Positions 12,560 to 23,950 are shown, counted from the stretch's first letter. The stretch is DNA of 64,000 nt from Myxocyprinus asiaticus (GCF_019703515.2 NC_059372.1:25580931-25644930); one strand, 5' to 3'. The notes: a model not told the origin generated them from the letters alone. Made by a program: numbers and translations.

Positions 12560-13250
12560 ATAATTTATTCAGGACCCGCTTGTGTTCAGTCTTTTATTGT
12601 CATGTGTGAAACAGAAGCAAGTGCTCCACAAGATGCCCTTTATTTTTGAAGCTAATTTAGCTAAAATTAGCAATACTTGAATCTTTAAGCATATAATATA
12701 CTTATATATTAATATAATACTTATATAATAATATATACTGTAATATATTAACACTTCACTGTAAGTGTTGGGTCTGTGCGAGGCCCCCTCCCCCCACACA
12801 CACTTATAAAATGACTGCTACGCCCCTGGTTCAGTGTGAATGTAGTGTGAAGATAATGCATTAAAGGCATGAAAACCAACTCCTTGCATAGAAATGGCAT
12901 GATTCTTCTAATAGGTGCATTTTTATAACAGATTAACTATTCAATTCAATTAAAATATTTTTGTATAATACAGTACAACTTTTTCCAAAGCAGATTTACA
13001 AAGAATTCTGCCTGACAATCCTCAGTAAGAATCATGGGAATCCAATCCATTTGAGGCAATTTTATCACACTTTTTTTTATCCAGGTCTTAATGTCTTATG
13101 GGTCTGTCTTTAGCTCTGTCTCTCCAGAATGTGATTACCCCAATTAGACTGATGCAGTCAGTCTGAGATTAAGCAATACTGCATACCTTTCAAAAGAATA
13201 CAGTATTAAGTAGATTTAATGTACTGTTTGATTTGTGATGTTTATTTATG
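12560..13250. other. No gene recognised
   Basis: AT-rich, with a TATA-rich patch at about 12690-12745. I see no supported gene. Confidence 0.4.
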
Positions 13251-13539
13251 ATCATCACGATGGCCCCGCAGATGGCTGCCTCGGTGTGGAGCTCCTCAGT
13301 TCTTTTATTGTTTTTGTTTGTTTGTCCTGTGTTTAGTAATCTTTTTCCAGTCAGTTTTAACAGAGTTGAACTGCTGAACATTCGACAGCATGCACCAGAC
13401 AATCTTTTCCCAGTTTTTGAATATTCAGACATTTTGCTAGACATTTTAGTTGGAGGTGCGGCTTTGTTATTCAGGAGACGCAGGCGAGGAAGACGAGCCG
13501 GTGCGCTGGTCAAACTCCATCTGCGTGGATTTTGAACAG

Positions 13540-14440
13540 CGCTGCCAAATATTCACTTAGCAAATCTCTGCTCTCTTCCTAACAAAACGGACGAACTACG
13601 TCTCCTCACCCGCACAAACAAGGACTTTTCAACCTCTGCTGCCTTGTGCTTCACAGAAACCTGGCTGAGTGAAGCCATTCCGGACAGCGCGTTACATCTT
13701 CCGGGCTTCCAGCTGTTCAGAGCGGGTTGCATCGTGGAGTTAACGGGGAAAATGAGAGGTGGTGGAACATGCTTTTATATCAATGAAAGTTGGTCTACAG
13801 ATGTAACAACGTTAAAGAGTATGTGCTGTCCTAATTTGGAAGCACTCTTTATTAACTGTAAGCCTTTCTACTCGCCACGGGAGTTTTCCTCGTTTATTCT
13901 GGCGAGTGTGTATATCGCACCAAACGCGTGTTTGAATGCCTCGCTGCAACAGCTGGCTGATCAAATCACAGACATGGAATAACAATATCCGGACTCAGTT
14001 ATTATTATTCTTGGGGATTTTAACAAAGCAAATCTCACACATGAACTGCCCAAATACAAAAAGTACATCACATGCCCCACCAGAGACAGGAACATACTGG
14101 ATCATTGTTACACAACAATAAGGATGCAGCTTTGGGACTCTCTGATCACTGTCTAGTTCATCTTCTTCCAACCTACAGGCAGAAATTAAAATCAACCAAG
14201 CCAGTAGTAAGGACTGTAAAGAGATGGACCAGTGAAGCAGAGCGGGAACTACAAGCCTGCTTCGAATGCACGGACTGGAGTGTTTTTGAGGCTGCAGCCA
14301 CAGAGTATGCTTACAGGGGTGGGGATAAAGTCTTGTACAATCAGGCCAGGAACACACTGAACAGGGAAATCAGAGTGGCTAAAAGAAGATACTCTGACTG
14401 CACTCAACTACTCAACCTGCACTTAAGATCTGTGAAGATG
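13540..14440 (+). pseudogene. LINE endonuclease domain, broken
   Basis: The best frame (13644-13982) contains the endonuclease signatures CFTETWL, then RGGGTCFYIN, NLEALFINCKPFYSPREF and VYIAPNA, which match the exonuclease-endonuclease-phosphatase fold of LINEs that nicks target DNA. A stop follows ITDME at 13980. The next part, GDFN, is read in another frame, and [20 protein letters not shown] (about 14130) in a third. The C-terminal part ([19 protein letters not shown]) runs on to about 14310 and then jumps across a deletion. It cannot produce a working enzyme. Confidence 0.75.
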
Positions 14441-14639
14441 ATGTGAGCCGCATCTTTCGGAAACAAAAGCTTCAGGCCTAGATGGCGTCTTACCAGCGTG
14501 TCTTCGATCCTGTGCTAACCAGCTGGCCACCATCTTCACACAGATCTTCAATAGATCACTGGAGCAGTGTGAAGTCCCATGCTGCTTCAAATGCTCAATC
14601 ATTGTTCCTGTCCCAAAGAAACCAAAAATCACAGGACTT

Positions 14640-15544
14640 AATTTTGTGGACTTCAGTTCAGCTTTCAACACCATCATCACAGCTATACTCCAGAATAAAT
14701 TACACCAACTCTCTGTTCCCATGTCTATCTGTCAGTGGATTAACAGCTTTCTGACGGACAGGCAGCAGCTTGTGAGACAGGGGAAACTCACTACTAGCAC
14801 CTGTACAATCAGCACTGGTGCCCCCCAGGGATGTGTGCTCTCCCCACTACTCTTCTCCCTCTACACCAATGACTGCATCGCCAAGGACCCCTCTGTCAAG
14901 CTCCTGAAGTTTGCATACGACACCACTGTCATCGGCCTCATCCGAGATGATGATGAGTCTGCATACAGAAGGAAGGTTGAACAGCTGGCTGTCTGGTGCA
15001 GTCAAAATAACCCTGAGCTGAACACGCTCAAAACGGTGGAGATCATTGTGGACTTTAGGAGAAACACCCCAACACTGTCCCCCCTCACCATTCTAAACAG
15101 CACTGTGGCAGACCTGAAGTGGGAGACCCACATTGACTCCATTGTGAAAAAGGCCCAGCAGAGGTTGTACTTCCTTCGCCAGTTGAGGAAATTTGACCTG
15201 CAACAGGCGCTGCTGATACAGTTTTACTCAGCAGTCATTGAGTCTGTCCTCTGCACTTCAATAACTGTCTGGTTTGGTTCAGCTACGAAATCAGACATCA
15301 GAAGACTACAAAGGACAATTCGGACTGCTGAGAGGATTATTGGTTGCCCCCTGCCCCCCTTCAAGAACTATACACTTCCAGAGTGAGGAAAAAGGCTGGA
15401 AAAATCACTCTGGACCCCACTCACCCTGCCCACTACCTTTTTGAACTGTTGCCTTCTGGCCGACCCTTCAGAGCTCTGAGCACCAGAACTGTCAGGCACA
15501 GGAACAGTTTTTTCCCACAGGCTATCCATCTCATGAACAGTTAA
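14640..15544 (+). pseudogene. LINE reverse transcriptase domain, broken
   Basis: The frame 14646-15386 carries RT motifs in order: DFSSAFNTI (motif A), STGAPQGCVLSPLLFSLY (motif B), KLLKFAYDTTVIG (motif C), then NPELNTLKTVEIIVDFR and SITVWFGSATKSD. The family expects FADD at motif C; here the first catalytic aspartate is tyrosine (FAYD). The N-terminal fingers are deleted. A frameshift near 15350 moves the last part, SSRVRKKAGKITLDP-like to FFPQAIHLMNS, into the frame ending at 15544. The second copy at 33.7 kb carries the same D-to-Y change. Confidence 0.8.
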
Positions 15545-15890
15545 ATTGCCCCATTGAGCAATAACTATGTGCAATACACAGTTTAGTCTTTTTTACATTT
15601 ATCCAACACATCCAACCTCTTTTGCCATTTCATTCCTCTGAAAAAAACAAAACAAACAAAAAAAAAACATTTGCACTGTATATAACAGATTTGTATTTGC
15701 ACTGTACATAACAGATTGTATTAGATTTGCACTACCCATGTGTATGTGTATAATTAGTTTTATTTTTTATTATTATCTATGTCTTGCTGCTGTTTTTGTA
15801 TTGTTGTACTCTGGAAGCTCCTGTCACCAATACAAATTCCTTGTATGTGTAAGCATACTTGGCAATAAAGCTGATTCTGATTCTATATGT

Positions 15891-17020
15891 GTGCTTGTGA
15901 TGTTTCTTTATTCATGTTGGTTTGTACATACTCTATGTATGTATGCATATGTATTCATAATCCAGGCTGTTTTATGTAAGTCTTTTCCCAGACTTTGACC
16001 AAATTTAACCTAGAGTACATTCCCTAGGGGAAAATACAGTATAAAAAATAAAAAGGAAAACACAGAAGGAAAAACAAAGAGACAGAATGAGCAGCGGCCT
16101 TTAATTGAAGAGGAAGTAGAGCAGAAAAGAGGATTGCCTCATTAACTCTGCAGGACGGCTTTACCACACAGAGAGAGATGCAGAGGCTTCCAAACCCTCC
16201 TGCACAGCACTTAATCAGTTATTATTACTCTTGTATGGCTAACTAATTAAATCTTAAAGTATAGCAGTATTGGTTAATGCATTGTTGGCTAATCGCATTG
16301 TGCTTTTGGACCATAGCAGGATTCTGGGGCACAGTGAATCACAGTATGGTTGGATTTAAAAAAAAATAAAAATGAATACATAAAAATAAAACTAAGTAAC
16401 TGAAAATGCAAAGAGACAAATAAAGACACTAGCTACAGTACAGATAGATTGGAAACTCCTCTCTCTGACACCCTTCCCAGCACATGAGGCACAGAATGTG
16501 TGTGCTTTCTTCCATCTAGTGGTCACAGGTATCACAGCAGTTCATGAAGTTAGTGAAGTGTTTAACTTTTTATTTTCAAATTCTTTCCTATCCCAGTTTA
16601 ATATGCAGAGACAATTATAAGCATTTGTGGGTTGATTTACCTAAAAGGTGTGACTGGGTCAATTAAAATGTGAATGTGAGAGATGATAAAAATGAGAAGT
16701 CTTTTCAAAAATGAGTTTAGAAAATGTGAAAAGTTCTCAGAAATTTTAACTTTTGTATTTGTTTTGGTTTTTATACATTCCTGAAAAAAGTTTAAATAAT
16801 TTGAGAAAACTTTTGATTTAATGACTCTAAAAATGTCTAGTAGTATAACCAAGTAAAATGTACTAAATACTTTCCTTGCACCTGGAATACACGAGTGTAC
16901 ACCTGCTTAATCTTTATTTAAAAAAAAAGTTGACCTGAACAAAATGTCAAAGGTCAAAATTCAGCATTCAGTAGTTCTCTAGCTAGCGTTAGCATTGCTC
17001 TTTTTCATGTACTTTATGTA
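15891..17020. other. No gene recognised
   Basis: AT-rich sequence with no supported open frame or repeat boundary. Confidence 0.4.
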
Positions 17021-17402
17021 CTGATGTTACAGTGGTGTTAGATGCTATACTGCCATCTTTCGATGTGGATCAGCATGATCATCTCTGCTGCCCTCGTCAG
17101 CTCTGGAATAGCATTTGCATCTGGAAAATGTCGGAGTTTGAGGTAATTTCTAAAGTTATTTATTACTCCTATAATATAATTGCTTTGTCTAAAAACAAAC
17201 ATTAGAATTCAAGCAAACAGACAACTACAGTCAAGGACAGATTATATCAATATTATTTGGAGACTGTCTATGTTTCACGTTATTTCTAAAGACAGTAATT
17301 ACCTTTATTAGAGAACTGCTTAACGTAAAATAAACCTCAATTATCTAGCGATACAGAATGTTATGGTAAAGGAAAGATTAGAATTGTTTTTGATGATCAA
17401 AT

Positions 17403-17699
17403 TTAGCATGTCCATGAATACTGTATTTGAAGAACTTGTTTTATTTCCAAGTAACCGAAGTCATTGTTCACACAAAATCCACAAAAATCACTGTGCCAAG
17501 ATACTTTGCACAAAATGAATGAAGATGTAGATGCCTTACCGTTACCGATGTTTACTCTAGTTTTTTTTGCCTTTGCTGGTCTTTCTGTCTTCTTGCTTGA
17601 AGCAAGTTGCTTCAGACCTTTTTTTGCTTCTTTAGTAGTACAGCTACTGGATCTCCTGTTGTCTTCGCTGCTAAAGCATGATAAATAAGTATGTTCCAT
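17403..17699 (-). pseudogene. Small basic ORF with spliced-looking end, transposon-like
   Basis: A 98-codon minus-strand frame starts at 17699. The first half is Ser/Lys-rich (SSEDNRRSSSCTTKEAKK, ERPAKAKKTRVNIG). Just after TRVNIG the DNA reads GGTAACGGTAAGG, two possible splice donors, so the remaining residues may be intron. Similar short basic proteins with an R-V-N-I-G motif occur in fish repeats in my memory, so I suspect the first exon of a DNA-transposon gene. The surrounding unit ends at 18092 with GCACCTTTAA, like the AGGTGCAG termini of TTAA elements. No catalytic domain is visible; function is unknown. Confidence 0.3.
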
Positions 17700-17770
17700 T
17701 GTGTTCTGTCACCATGACAAATTCCTTGTGTGTGTAAGCATACTTGGCAATAAAGCTCATTCTGATCCTT
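17700..17770 (+). mobile_element. Isolated 3' tail of a Rex1-type LINE
   Basis: CTGTCACCATGACAAATTCC followed by CTTGGCAATAAAGCTCATTC is the 3' end of the LINE family at 13.3-15.9 kb. Only about 70 bp remain, a typical severe 5' truncation. It abuts the start codon side of the small basic ORF. Confidence 0.7.
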
Positions 17771-18091
17771 TTCGCTCTTCGCGTCACCAAACAACAATGT
17801 TCTAAGCATAGCCAAGAGTATGTACACAGGTGGCAGCCAATTAACGCAAGGATTCTCTTCTTCAGTGTTTAGTGAAACCCTGCCGGTCATGTGATTTCAA
17901 CATGGCGAAACACATTGAAGGGGGTGATCCGCACCATGTAGAATAAAACACTTTTTATAAAAAAAACTATTATGAGTACAGTCTTCATCTCATGTGAGTG
18001 TACATCATTCGGATCAAACTTCACAAAAACACAATTCATTCGTTAATGTGTAAAACATTTTAAATTGGCTCCAAACTACTGACTGCACCTT

Positions 18092-18404
18092 TAATTAAAC
18101 CTATTATAATTATAATTTAACCATATATGCCATTTTGACTGACAGAACAAGCAAACAGTGCAGCGGTATCCAGTCTTTTTCAATGGCCACAAACACACAA
18201 AGAAAATCAAATGAAAAGTACAAACCATACAAAAATCTTTCATAGAAATTAGCTTGACTATTAGACTTTAATAATAATAAAACATAAATTCTTGAAAGTT
18301 TTACTGTAAATCTCCTCTTGATAGTTATTTAGAATAATTTTCTTCATGGACTAATGTTTAGACATGACAACACAGAGACTATTTAAATCCACACACAAGC
18401 AAAA
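18092..18404. other. No gene recognised
   Basis: AT-rich sequence before the DIRS left end. Confidence 0.4.
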
Positions 18405-18405
18405 C

Positions 18406-18627
18406 GTCCTGGTTACTTTCGTAACCTCCATTCCCTGATGGAGGGAATGAGATGTGTCGATGTAGTGACACTAAGGATCACACTTGGGAGCCCCAAACAC
18501 CTCTGCTTTTTTGAAAAAAGGCCAATGAGAATTGGCGAGTGGAATTTGCATGCCACTCCCCTGGACATACGGGTATAAAAGGAGCTGGTATGCAACCACT
18601 CATTCAGGTTTTGTGCTGAGGAGCCGA
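18406..18627. repeat. DIRS left terminal repeat
   Basis: The portion 18454-18627 is an inverted copy of 22013-22182, sharing GTGTCGATGTAGTGACACTA, GGGAGCCCCAAACACC and GGCGAGTGGAATTTGCATGC. The outer 48 bases (18406-18453) are unique to this end and hold a short palindrome, GGTTACTTTCGTAACC. A TATAAAA box lies at 18574-18580. Confidence 0.85.
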
Positions 18628-18683
18628 GACCAGGTCCCGGCCATTTCAGCAGGTAGTTCAGCATTGTGGCAAGAGGGACACAA

Positions 18684-18786
18684 CATCTCGTTCCCTCCAT
18701 CAGGGAACGGAGGTTACGAAAGTAACCAGGACGTTCCCTATCTGTCACTCACTCGACGTTGTGTCGATGTAGTGACACTAGGGGTC
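18684..18786. repeat. DIRS internal complementary region
   Basis: 18684-18732 is the reverse complement of the left terminus 18406-18454 with about two mismatches. 18733-18786 is the reverse complement of the right terminus 22156-22209 with about two mismatches. The two halves abut without spacer, so the region is complementary to a head-to-tail joined element end. In the DIRS model this region templates completion of the ends during circle formation. Confidence 0.85.
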
Positions 18787-19551
18787 CCTATACAAAATGC
18801 CACAACTAGCTGAACTTTGTTTTGTGAACTGGCGGTGTGTGACGGGCAGACTGATGTGTGCCTCGTAGCCAGCGCACCAGGCCATCGCGTAACCTCCCCC
18901 AATGCTCTTATGAACGTCGAACGGTCCATCATGAACAAGTCGACTGCCCAAACATAGGGACAGGCTAGCCCAGCTGAGGCCTCTTTTCCCTCTCTTTTCT
19001 CCCCAAAAAGAGTGGAATTTATTAAAGGACTGGGAGCCATAAGTGTCTGCGTTGGGGGATGTCCCTCCCAAGGAGAAGACACTGTGGAGACCACACCCCG
19101 CTCAAAAGGGGGGGGGTATTTTGAGTAGAATACGTCACATGGTCTTACCAAGTCTGGTCGGAAGTCTGTCATGTGGAGAGGTCCCATGGTAGGTCCTACC
19201 CGAAGGGGAGGAGTTTCTACAGAGCATGGCGACCGGGGGAAGAGGGGCCTCTGCCCAATGAAGATGCAGTTTGCTGCCAGGGAAACGATTTTGCGGAAGA
19301 CATCACATGGGGTCGCCTTCGGGGAACCAGCACATGTGGAGCACCTACCTCAGTACAGGGGCTCATTAATGCATGTACTGTGCCAGTCAGCGAGTTTCTC
19401 CACAGACTCAACTGCCAGAGGGCTAAGGAGGAAAGTCATCCAGGGATCACAGTCTGTGAACACGACTGGGAGTCAAGAGCACACGTCTTCACCTCAAGGG
19501 AGGGGAAAGGCGCTATGCGCAAGTGGTACACCCGGCCAGTTGTCCCGGAAC

Positions 19552-20539
19552 TTACCTGCTCGTGCTTGCCAATACACAGGACGAGACCGGCTCAACCCGG
19601 AGATTGTAGAACCTCGCAAAGGTGTTGGGTGTTGCCCAGCCCGCTGCTCTGCAGGTGTCTGCCAAAGAGGCGTCACTGGCCAGAGCCCAGGAGGCCACCA
19701 CACTCCTAGTGGAGTGGGCTCGTAACCCTGCAGGGGGTGGCACGTCCGGAGCCTGATATGCCATTGCGATAGCGTCAATGTCCCAGTGGGCGATCCTCTT
19801 TTTGGAGACAGCGCTTCCTTTCCGCTGTCCACCAAAGCAAACAAAGAGCTGCTCGGAGCTTCTAAAGGCTCTGCATATGATCCAAATAGATGAGTAAAGC
19901 TCGCACCGGACACAGCAACACCAAGGCTGGGTCTGCCTCCTCCTGGGGCAGCGCTTGCAGGTTCACCATCTGATCCCTAAAAGGGGTCATGGAAACCTTG
20001 GGCACATAGCCTGGTCGGGGTCTCAGGATCACGCTAGAGTAACCCGGACCGAACTCCAGGCATGATTTGCTGACAGAGAACGCCTGCAGGTCCCCTATCC
20101 TTTTGATGGAAGTAAGCACAGTCAGGAGGGCAGTCTTCAAAGAGAGTGCCTTAAGCTCAGCTGACTCCAAGGGCTCAAAGGGAGCTCCCTGTAGACCCCG
20201 AAGGACTACAGAGAGGTCCCACGAGGGGATGAGGCACGGTCTGAAGGGATTCAACCTCCTAGCGCCTCTCAGGAAACTGATGATCAAGGTGTGCTTCCCC
20301 AAATACTTACCATCTACTGCATCGTGATGAGCCAAAATAGCGGCTACATACACCCTCAGGGTGGAGGGGGACAGCCGCCCCTCCAGCCTCTCCTGCAGGA
20401 AATAAAGCACTGATCCGACTGCGCATCTCTGGGGGTCTTCGCGTCGGGAAGAACACCACTTAGCGAATAGACACCACTTCAAGGCATACAGGCACCTTGT
20501 AGAGGGAGCCCTAGCCTGAGTGATCGTGTCTACCACCAC
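19552..20539 (-). pseudogene. DIRS tyrosine recombinase, frameshifted
   Basis: The upstream frame (20539-19862, 225 codons) has the N-terminal core-binding part (STRCLYALKWCLF, SPSTLRVYVAAI) and the first catalytic arginine at residue 147 (TSIKRIGDLQAF). A frameshift near 19860 moves the rest into the frame ending at 19552, which carries the H-x-x-R box (AHSTRSVVASW), the tryptophan of AAGW, and the nucleophile tyrosine in FARFYNLRV. So the R-H-R-W-Y catalytic set is preserved in pieces, and only the frame is lost. The protein would cut and rejoin DNA via a 3'-phosphotyrosine to insert the circular DNA. The first codon is not reliable, since the frame likely runs on from RNase H. Confidence 0.8.
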
Positions 20540-21345
20540 AGGCCACTTAGGTCTTCCACACCCCGTCTAGGGGCCAGACGTGGAGATTCCAGAGGTCTGG
20601 TCACGGGTGCCAAATGGTGCCCTGTCCCTGAGAAAGAAGGTCCTTCCTCAGGGGAATCCTCTGTCGCGAAGAACGTGAGATCTGAGAACCACGTCTGGGT
20701 GGGCCAGTAGGGTGCTACTAGGATGATCTTCTCTTCGTCCTCCCTGACCTTGCACAGGGTCTGTGCAAGTAGGCTCACTGGGGGAAATGCATATTTGCGT
20801 AGTCCAGGGGGCCAGCTGTGTGCCAGCGCATCTATACCGAGGGGTGCCTCGGTCAGGGCGTATCAAAGCGGGCAGTGGGTGGATTCCCGGGAAGCAAACA
20901 GGTCTACCTGTGCTCGACCGAATCGACTCCAAATCAGCTGGACCACCTGAGGGTGGAGTCTCCACTCTCCCCTGAGGGTAACCTGACATGACAGCGCATC
21001 CACTGCAGTGTTGAGGTCGCCCGGGATGTGAGTGGCTTGTAGTGACTTGAGGCACTGCTGACTGCTGGCGGGCGAGTTGTGACATGCAATGGGAGCGTAG
21101 ACCGCCTTGGCGGTTGATGTACGCTACCGTCGCTGTGTTGTCCGTCCGGACCAACACGTGCTTGCCCTGGATCAATGGCCGAAACCTCCGCAGGGCAAGC
21201 AGTACTGCCAACAACTCTAGGCAGTTGATGTGCCAACGCAGCCGCGAGCCAATCCAGGGGCCGACAGCTGTGTGCCTGTTGCATATGGCGCCCCAGTCCG
21301 TCTTGGAGGCGTCTGTTGTAACCACAACGTGCCTGGAGACCTGCT
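20540..21345 (-). pseudogene. DIRS RNase H and connecting region
   Basis: The frame starting at 21325 shows RNase H motifs: TTDAS (Asp5), NCLELLAVLLAL (Glu37) and VRTDNTATVAYINRQGG (Asp62). These residues hydrolyse RNA in RNA-DNA hybrids. After about LARQ (about 21060) the expected continuation passes through other frames, for example VAPYWPTQTWFSDL at about 20690-20730, a segment that in DIRS lies between RNase H and the recombinase. At least two frameshifts are needed. The reverse transcriptase that should precede RNase H is absent. Confidence 0.75.
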
Positions 21346-21841
21346 CTAGGGGAACCCCTCCGATACTGCGCTCGATAACTCGTCTTCATCCCGGGCTCCA
21401 AACGAGAGGTCGAACTCGCCGAGACGAGCCGCATTCTTGTCCGAGCACCCGACTGGGGCGAGCGAGCATGCTAGGGAATGGGAGGTCTGTGGGGGGGATA
21501 CCCGGTGGAGGTGGTCCCATTGAGGTCCCCAAATCGCCCCCAGTGCTAACCGGCACGGCCTCATACCCGTAGGTAGAAGGACCGAGGCAGGGAGCCACTG
21601 GGGTGGCTTGCTTTCTTACAAATGCAAGCCGTGACCGCAACGTTGCCATGGTCATGTTCTCACAATGAGGATAAGACCCATCCACGAACGATGTCTCCAC
21701 GTGGGCAGCGCCCAGACACGTAAGACAGCGATCGTGGCCGTCAGAAGCGGAGAGATAAGGACCACAACCAGGAATAACATACAAACGGAAAGGCATCTTT
21801 AAAAAGACGTTCCATGTGTGCTGCTCTTTTAGAAAGAACAT
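21346..21841 (-). pseudogene. DIRS gag N-terminal fragment
   Basis: The 151-codon frame includes a C-x2-C-x4-H...C cluster (HDRCLTCLGAAHVE followed by GSYPHCENM at residues 36-62), which I recognise as a common motif of fish DIRS gag proteins. Then comes TLRSRLAF. Downstream the sequence is joined within about 100 bases to the start of RNase H. An intact element would have the rest of gag and the RT here, so a deletion of roughly 2 kb is inferred. Confidence 0.6.
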
Positions 21842-22012
21842 ATACTCTTTTTAGAATATACTCTTTTAGTTGTTTTTGCCAAAGCGCCAAGGGCCGTTCT
21901 CTGCACTCCACAGGTGCAGAGGGGGAGAAGCTGCTGAAATGCACCGTAGAATCCAGCAGATGAGGTGAATGAACTTCACGGATGAATTCAGCTTCAATGA
22001 ATAGAACTGCTT

Positions 22013-22209
22013 GGCTCCGAAGAAAAAATCTGAATAAGTGGTTGCATACCAGCTCCTTTTATACCCTTATGTCCGGGGGTGGCATGCAAATTCCACTCGC
22101 CAATTCTTATTGGCCTTTTTTCAGAAAAGCAGAGGTGTTTGGGGCTCCCAAGAGTGACCCCTAGTGTCACTACATCGACACAATGTCAAGTGAGTGACAG
22201 ATAGGGAAC
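22013..22209. repeat. DIRS right terminal repeat
   Basis: 22013-22182 is the inverted partner of 18454-18627. The outer 27 bases (22183-22209) are unique to this end but recur, complemented, in the internal region. On the minus strand it contains TATAAAA (22057-22063), followed by the gag-like frame, so it is the probable promoter end. Confidence 0.85.
22057..22063 (-). promoter_or_regulatory. TATA box in the DIRS promoter end
   Basis: TATAAAA on the minus strand, within the terminal repeat and upstream of the gag-like frame; the inverted partner box is at 18574-18580. This is a position-based inference. Confidence 0.5.
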
Positions 22210-22867
22210 AGAAGTTTAAAGGAAGTTGATGATGGACATAGTGTTTAAATTGACTGATATAGATGTATGACCTGAGCATGTGGCAGGTAGAAAATAGCCA
22301 ATTGCTTTAAACAATTCAGCCACAACATACCAACCGAGAATACCAACACTATGAAAGGATCCAGTCCAAAATGTGCACTATTAACATTTGTGATAATACT
22401 GAGAGAGATTTCAACAGTTGGACCATTTGCACTGCATCATTTGCCTTGTCAATATAGAATGGGAAACTATTTTGACACTGTTTTCCATCAATTTATTGAC
22501 GTCATGAAAAATTTTCAGATTCAAACATGACTGAAAGCATGACGTGGCTTGTACTTGATATGATACGTTTACTTTACCATTTGCATTGTTAAAACCATTG
22601 TCATAAGCCTTGTCAACATTGACCAGTCACACTAAGTGATCTTTGACATAACACATTTGATCTAAATAGGAAGGCATGGACACAAACTGTTGACACCCTG
22701 CACCACTTCTGTCAAAACACCAACTGTCTCTAATCAGAAGCGCAAAGACCTCCTGTCTCTCGAATTGCAAAACATTCCACAAGGACCACTGGAAAGCAAC
22801 ACAACATAAAAGTAGAGGTACATTATAGAGGTATAATGGTATAGAGTAGAGGTACTGAATTGTAGAA
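22210..22867. other. No gene recognised
   Basis: AT-rich sequence without supported coding frame. It ends at a perfect hairpin. Confidence 0.4.
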
Positions 22868-22935
22868 TTGTAGAAATGGCAATTGCTTCTGCCAATCAAA
22901 AAGCTGATTGGCAGAAGCAATTGCCATTTCTACAA
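22868..22935. repeat. Perfect 31-bp inverted repeat, 6-nt loop
   Basis: 22868-22898 and 22905-22935 are exact reverse complements (the arm begins TTGTAGAAATGGCAATTGCT), with the loop 22899-22904. The ends lack any element hallmark. Confidence 0.9.
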
Positions 22936-23279
22936 TGCATAATTCCTGTTAGATAAATATATCGATATGATCTGTTACTGACAGGACAGTCATATAAAGA
23001 TAAGTCACCTGACTCTATACAAGCAGGCCACCATGGGAGCAATGTCCTCTCAATGGCTTATAAAAGCAAAGCACTTAATCCAAGCCACACAGCTGGTCAA
23101 GACCCCCTTCAGACCTGTATCGAAAACTTGCTATTCTCTCTGGCTGACTCAGATACATACAAACCAAGCAAAACAGATTCAGCAACACTTCCCAAGTGAC
23201 AAAAGCTGATAAAAACAAGATTTTCAAAAGCAACTCAGACGATTTGTCAGAATCTTCATCTAAAGGTTTGGTTCCTTTG

Positions 23280-23560
23280 TAGAAAAGACCAGCTTATACC
23301 ATCTTGAATTGTGCTGAGTTAGTGTTGGTTAGGTGCTGGTAATGCTGATGAATCAGCATAGCCATGCTGTTCATCAGTAAAACTTAGCAGGTAAAACTGG
23401 TCTACCAGCATGTTCTTTTTGGTGAAGCAGGTTGACCAAACTAATCCTGCTGGTTAAGATTGTTAAGCAACTTGGAGGGTACACCAGCCTCCCATGCTGG
23501 GAAACAGCATACAAAACACAAAATACAGTATGCTGGTCTTTTCAGCAGGGATGAAAGACC
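23280..23560. mobile_element. Diverged GCTGGT/ACCAGC miniature element
   Basis: AGACCAGCTTATACCATCTT on the left and TATGCTGGTCTTTTCAGCAG on the right are imperfect inverted ends. The interior is rich in GCTGGT and CCAGCAT. The termini resemble the copy at 7838-8060. Confidence 0.5.
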
Positions 23561-23950
23561 AATTTACCATCGTGAAATTTTGTAAATCACTATTGAAGAA
23601 AGCATAGCAATTCAAGGTTCAATACAAATTTATACAAGCACTTAAAATGCAAGTGAATAAAGCCAGTCTATAAACATCTAAATGCACACAGTTTAAAAGT
23701 ATAGCAACAAGATGCAAACATTATACGTGTTAACATGATTTTAGTGTGATGAATTTAGGGATTAACCAGCATTATGGCATTTACCAGATTAAAGGGTTCC
23801 CCTTCGCCACAGCGTCATGACAACAATGTTGTAATATTTGATATAACTTTACACAGATTAGGTTAGTCAGTGATTTTATAGCACTAAAATCATGTTAACA
23901 CGCATAATGTTTATGTCTCGTGGCTATACTTTTAAAACGGTGTGTATTTT

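Larger units (their letters stand above)
13255..15890 (+). mobile_element. Rex1/CR1-type LINE, internally deleted
   Basis: A non-LTR retrotransposon of the jockey superfamily. It has an apurinic-type endonuclease part followed by a reverse transcriptase part and a 3' tail CTTGGCAATAAAGCTGATTC with the short TTCTGATTC repeat typical of these fish LINEs. Against the second copy at 32443-34671 it lacks a block between endonuclease and RT (junctions near 14300, 14430 and 14640). It is dead through deletions, frameshifts and a catalytic substitution. The lineage (Rex1 versus L2/CR1) is given from memory of family features. Confidence 0.8.
18406..22209 (-). mobile_element. DIRS-like tyrosine-recombinase retrotransposon, RT-deleted
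   Basis: A ~3.8-kb element with gag-like, RNase H and tyrosine-recombinase parts on the minus strand, inverted terminal repeats and an internal complementary region. DIRS elements replicate through a circle and insert by a tyrosine recombinase, leaving no target duplication; none is seen here. The ends are fixed by the internal region at 18684-18786, which is complementary to the joined ends (with one base of ambiguity, 18405/22208 or 18406/22209). The reverse transcriptase and most of gag are missing, and the remaining frames are shifted, so the copy cannot move by itself. Confidence 0.85.

Noticed and set aside
19171..19725. Long plus-strand frames across the DIRS element
   Set aside because: They are antisense shadows of the minus-strand recombinase and 3' region, with no domain of their own.
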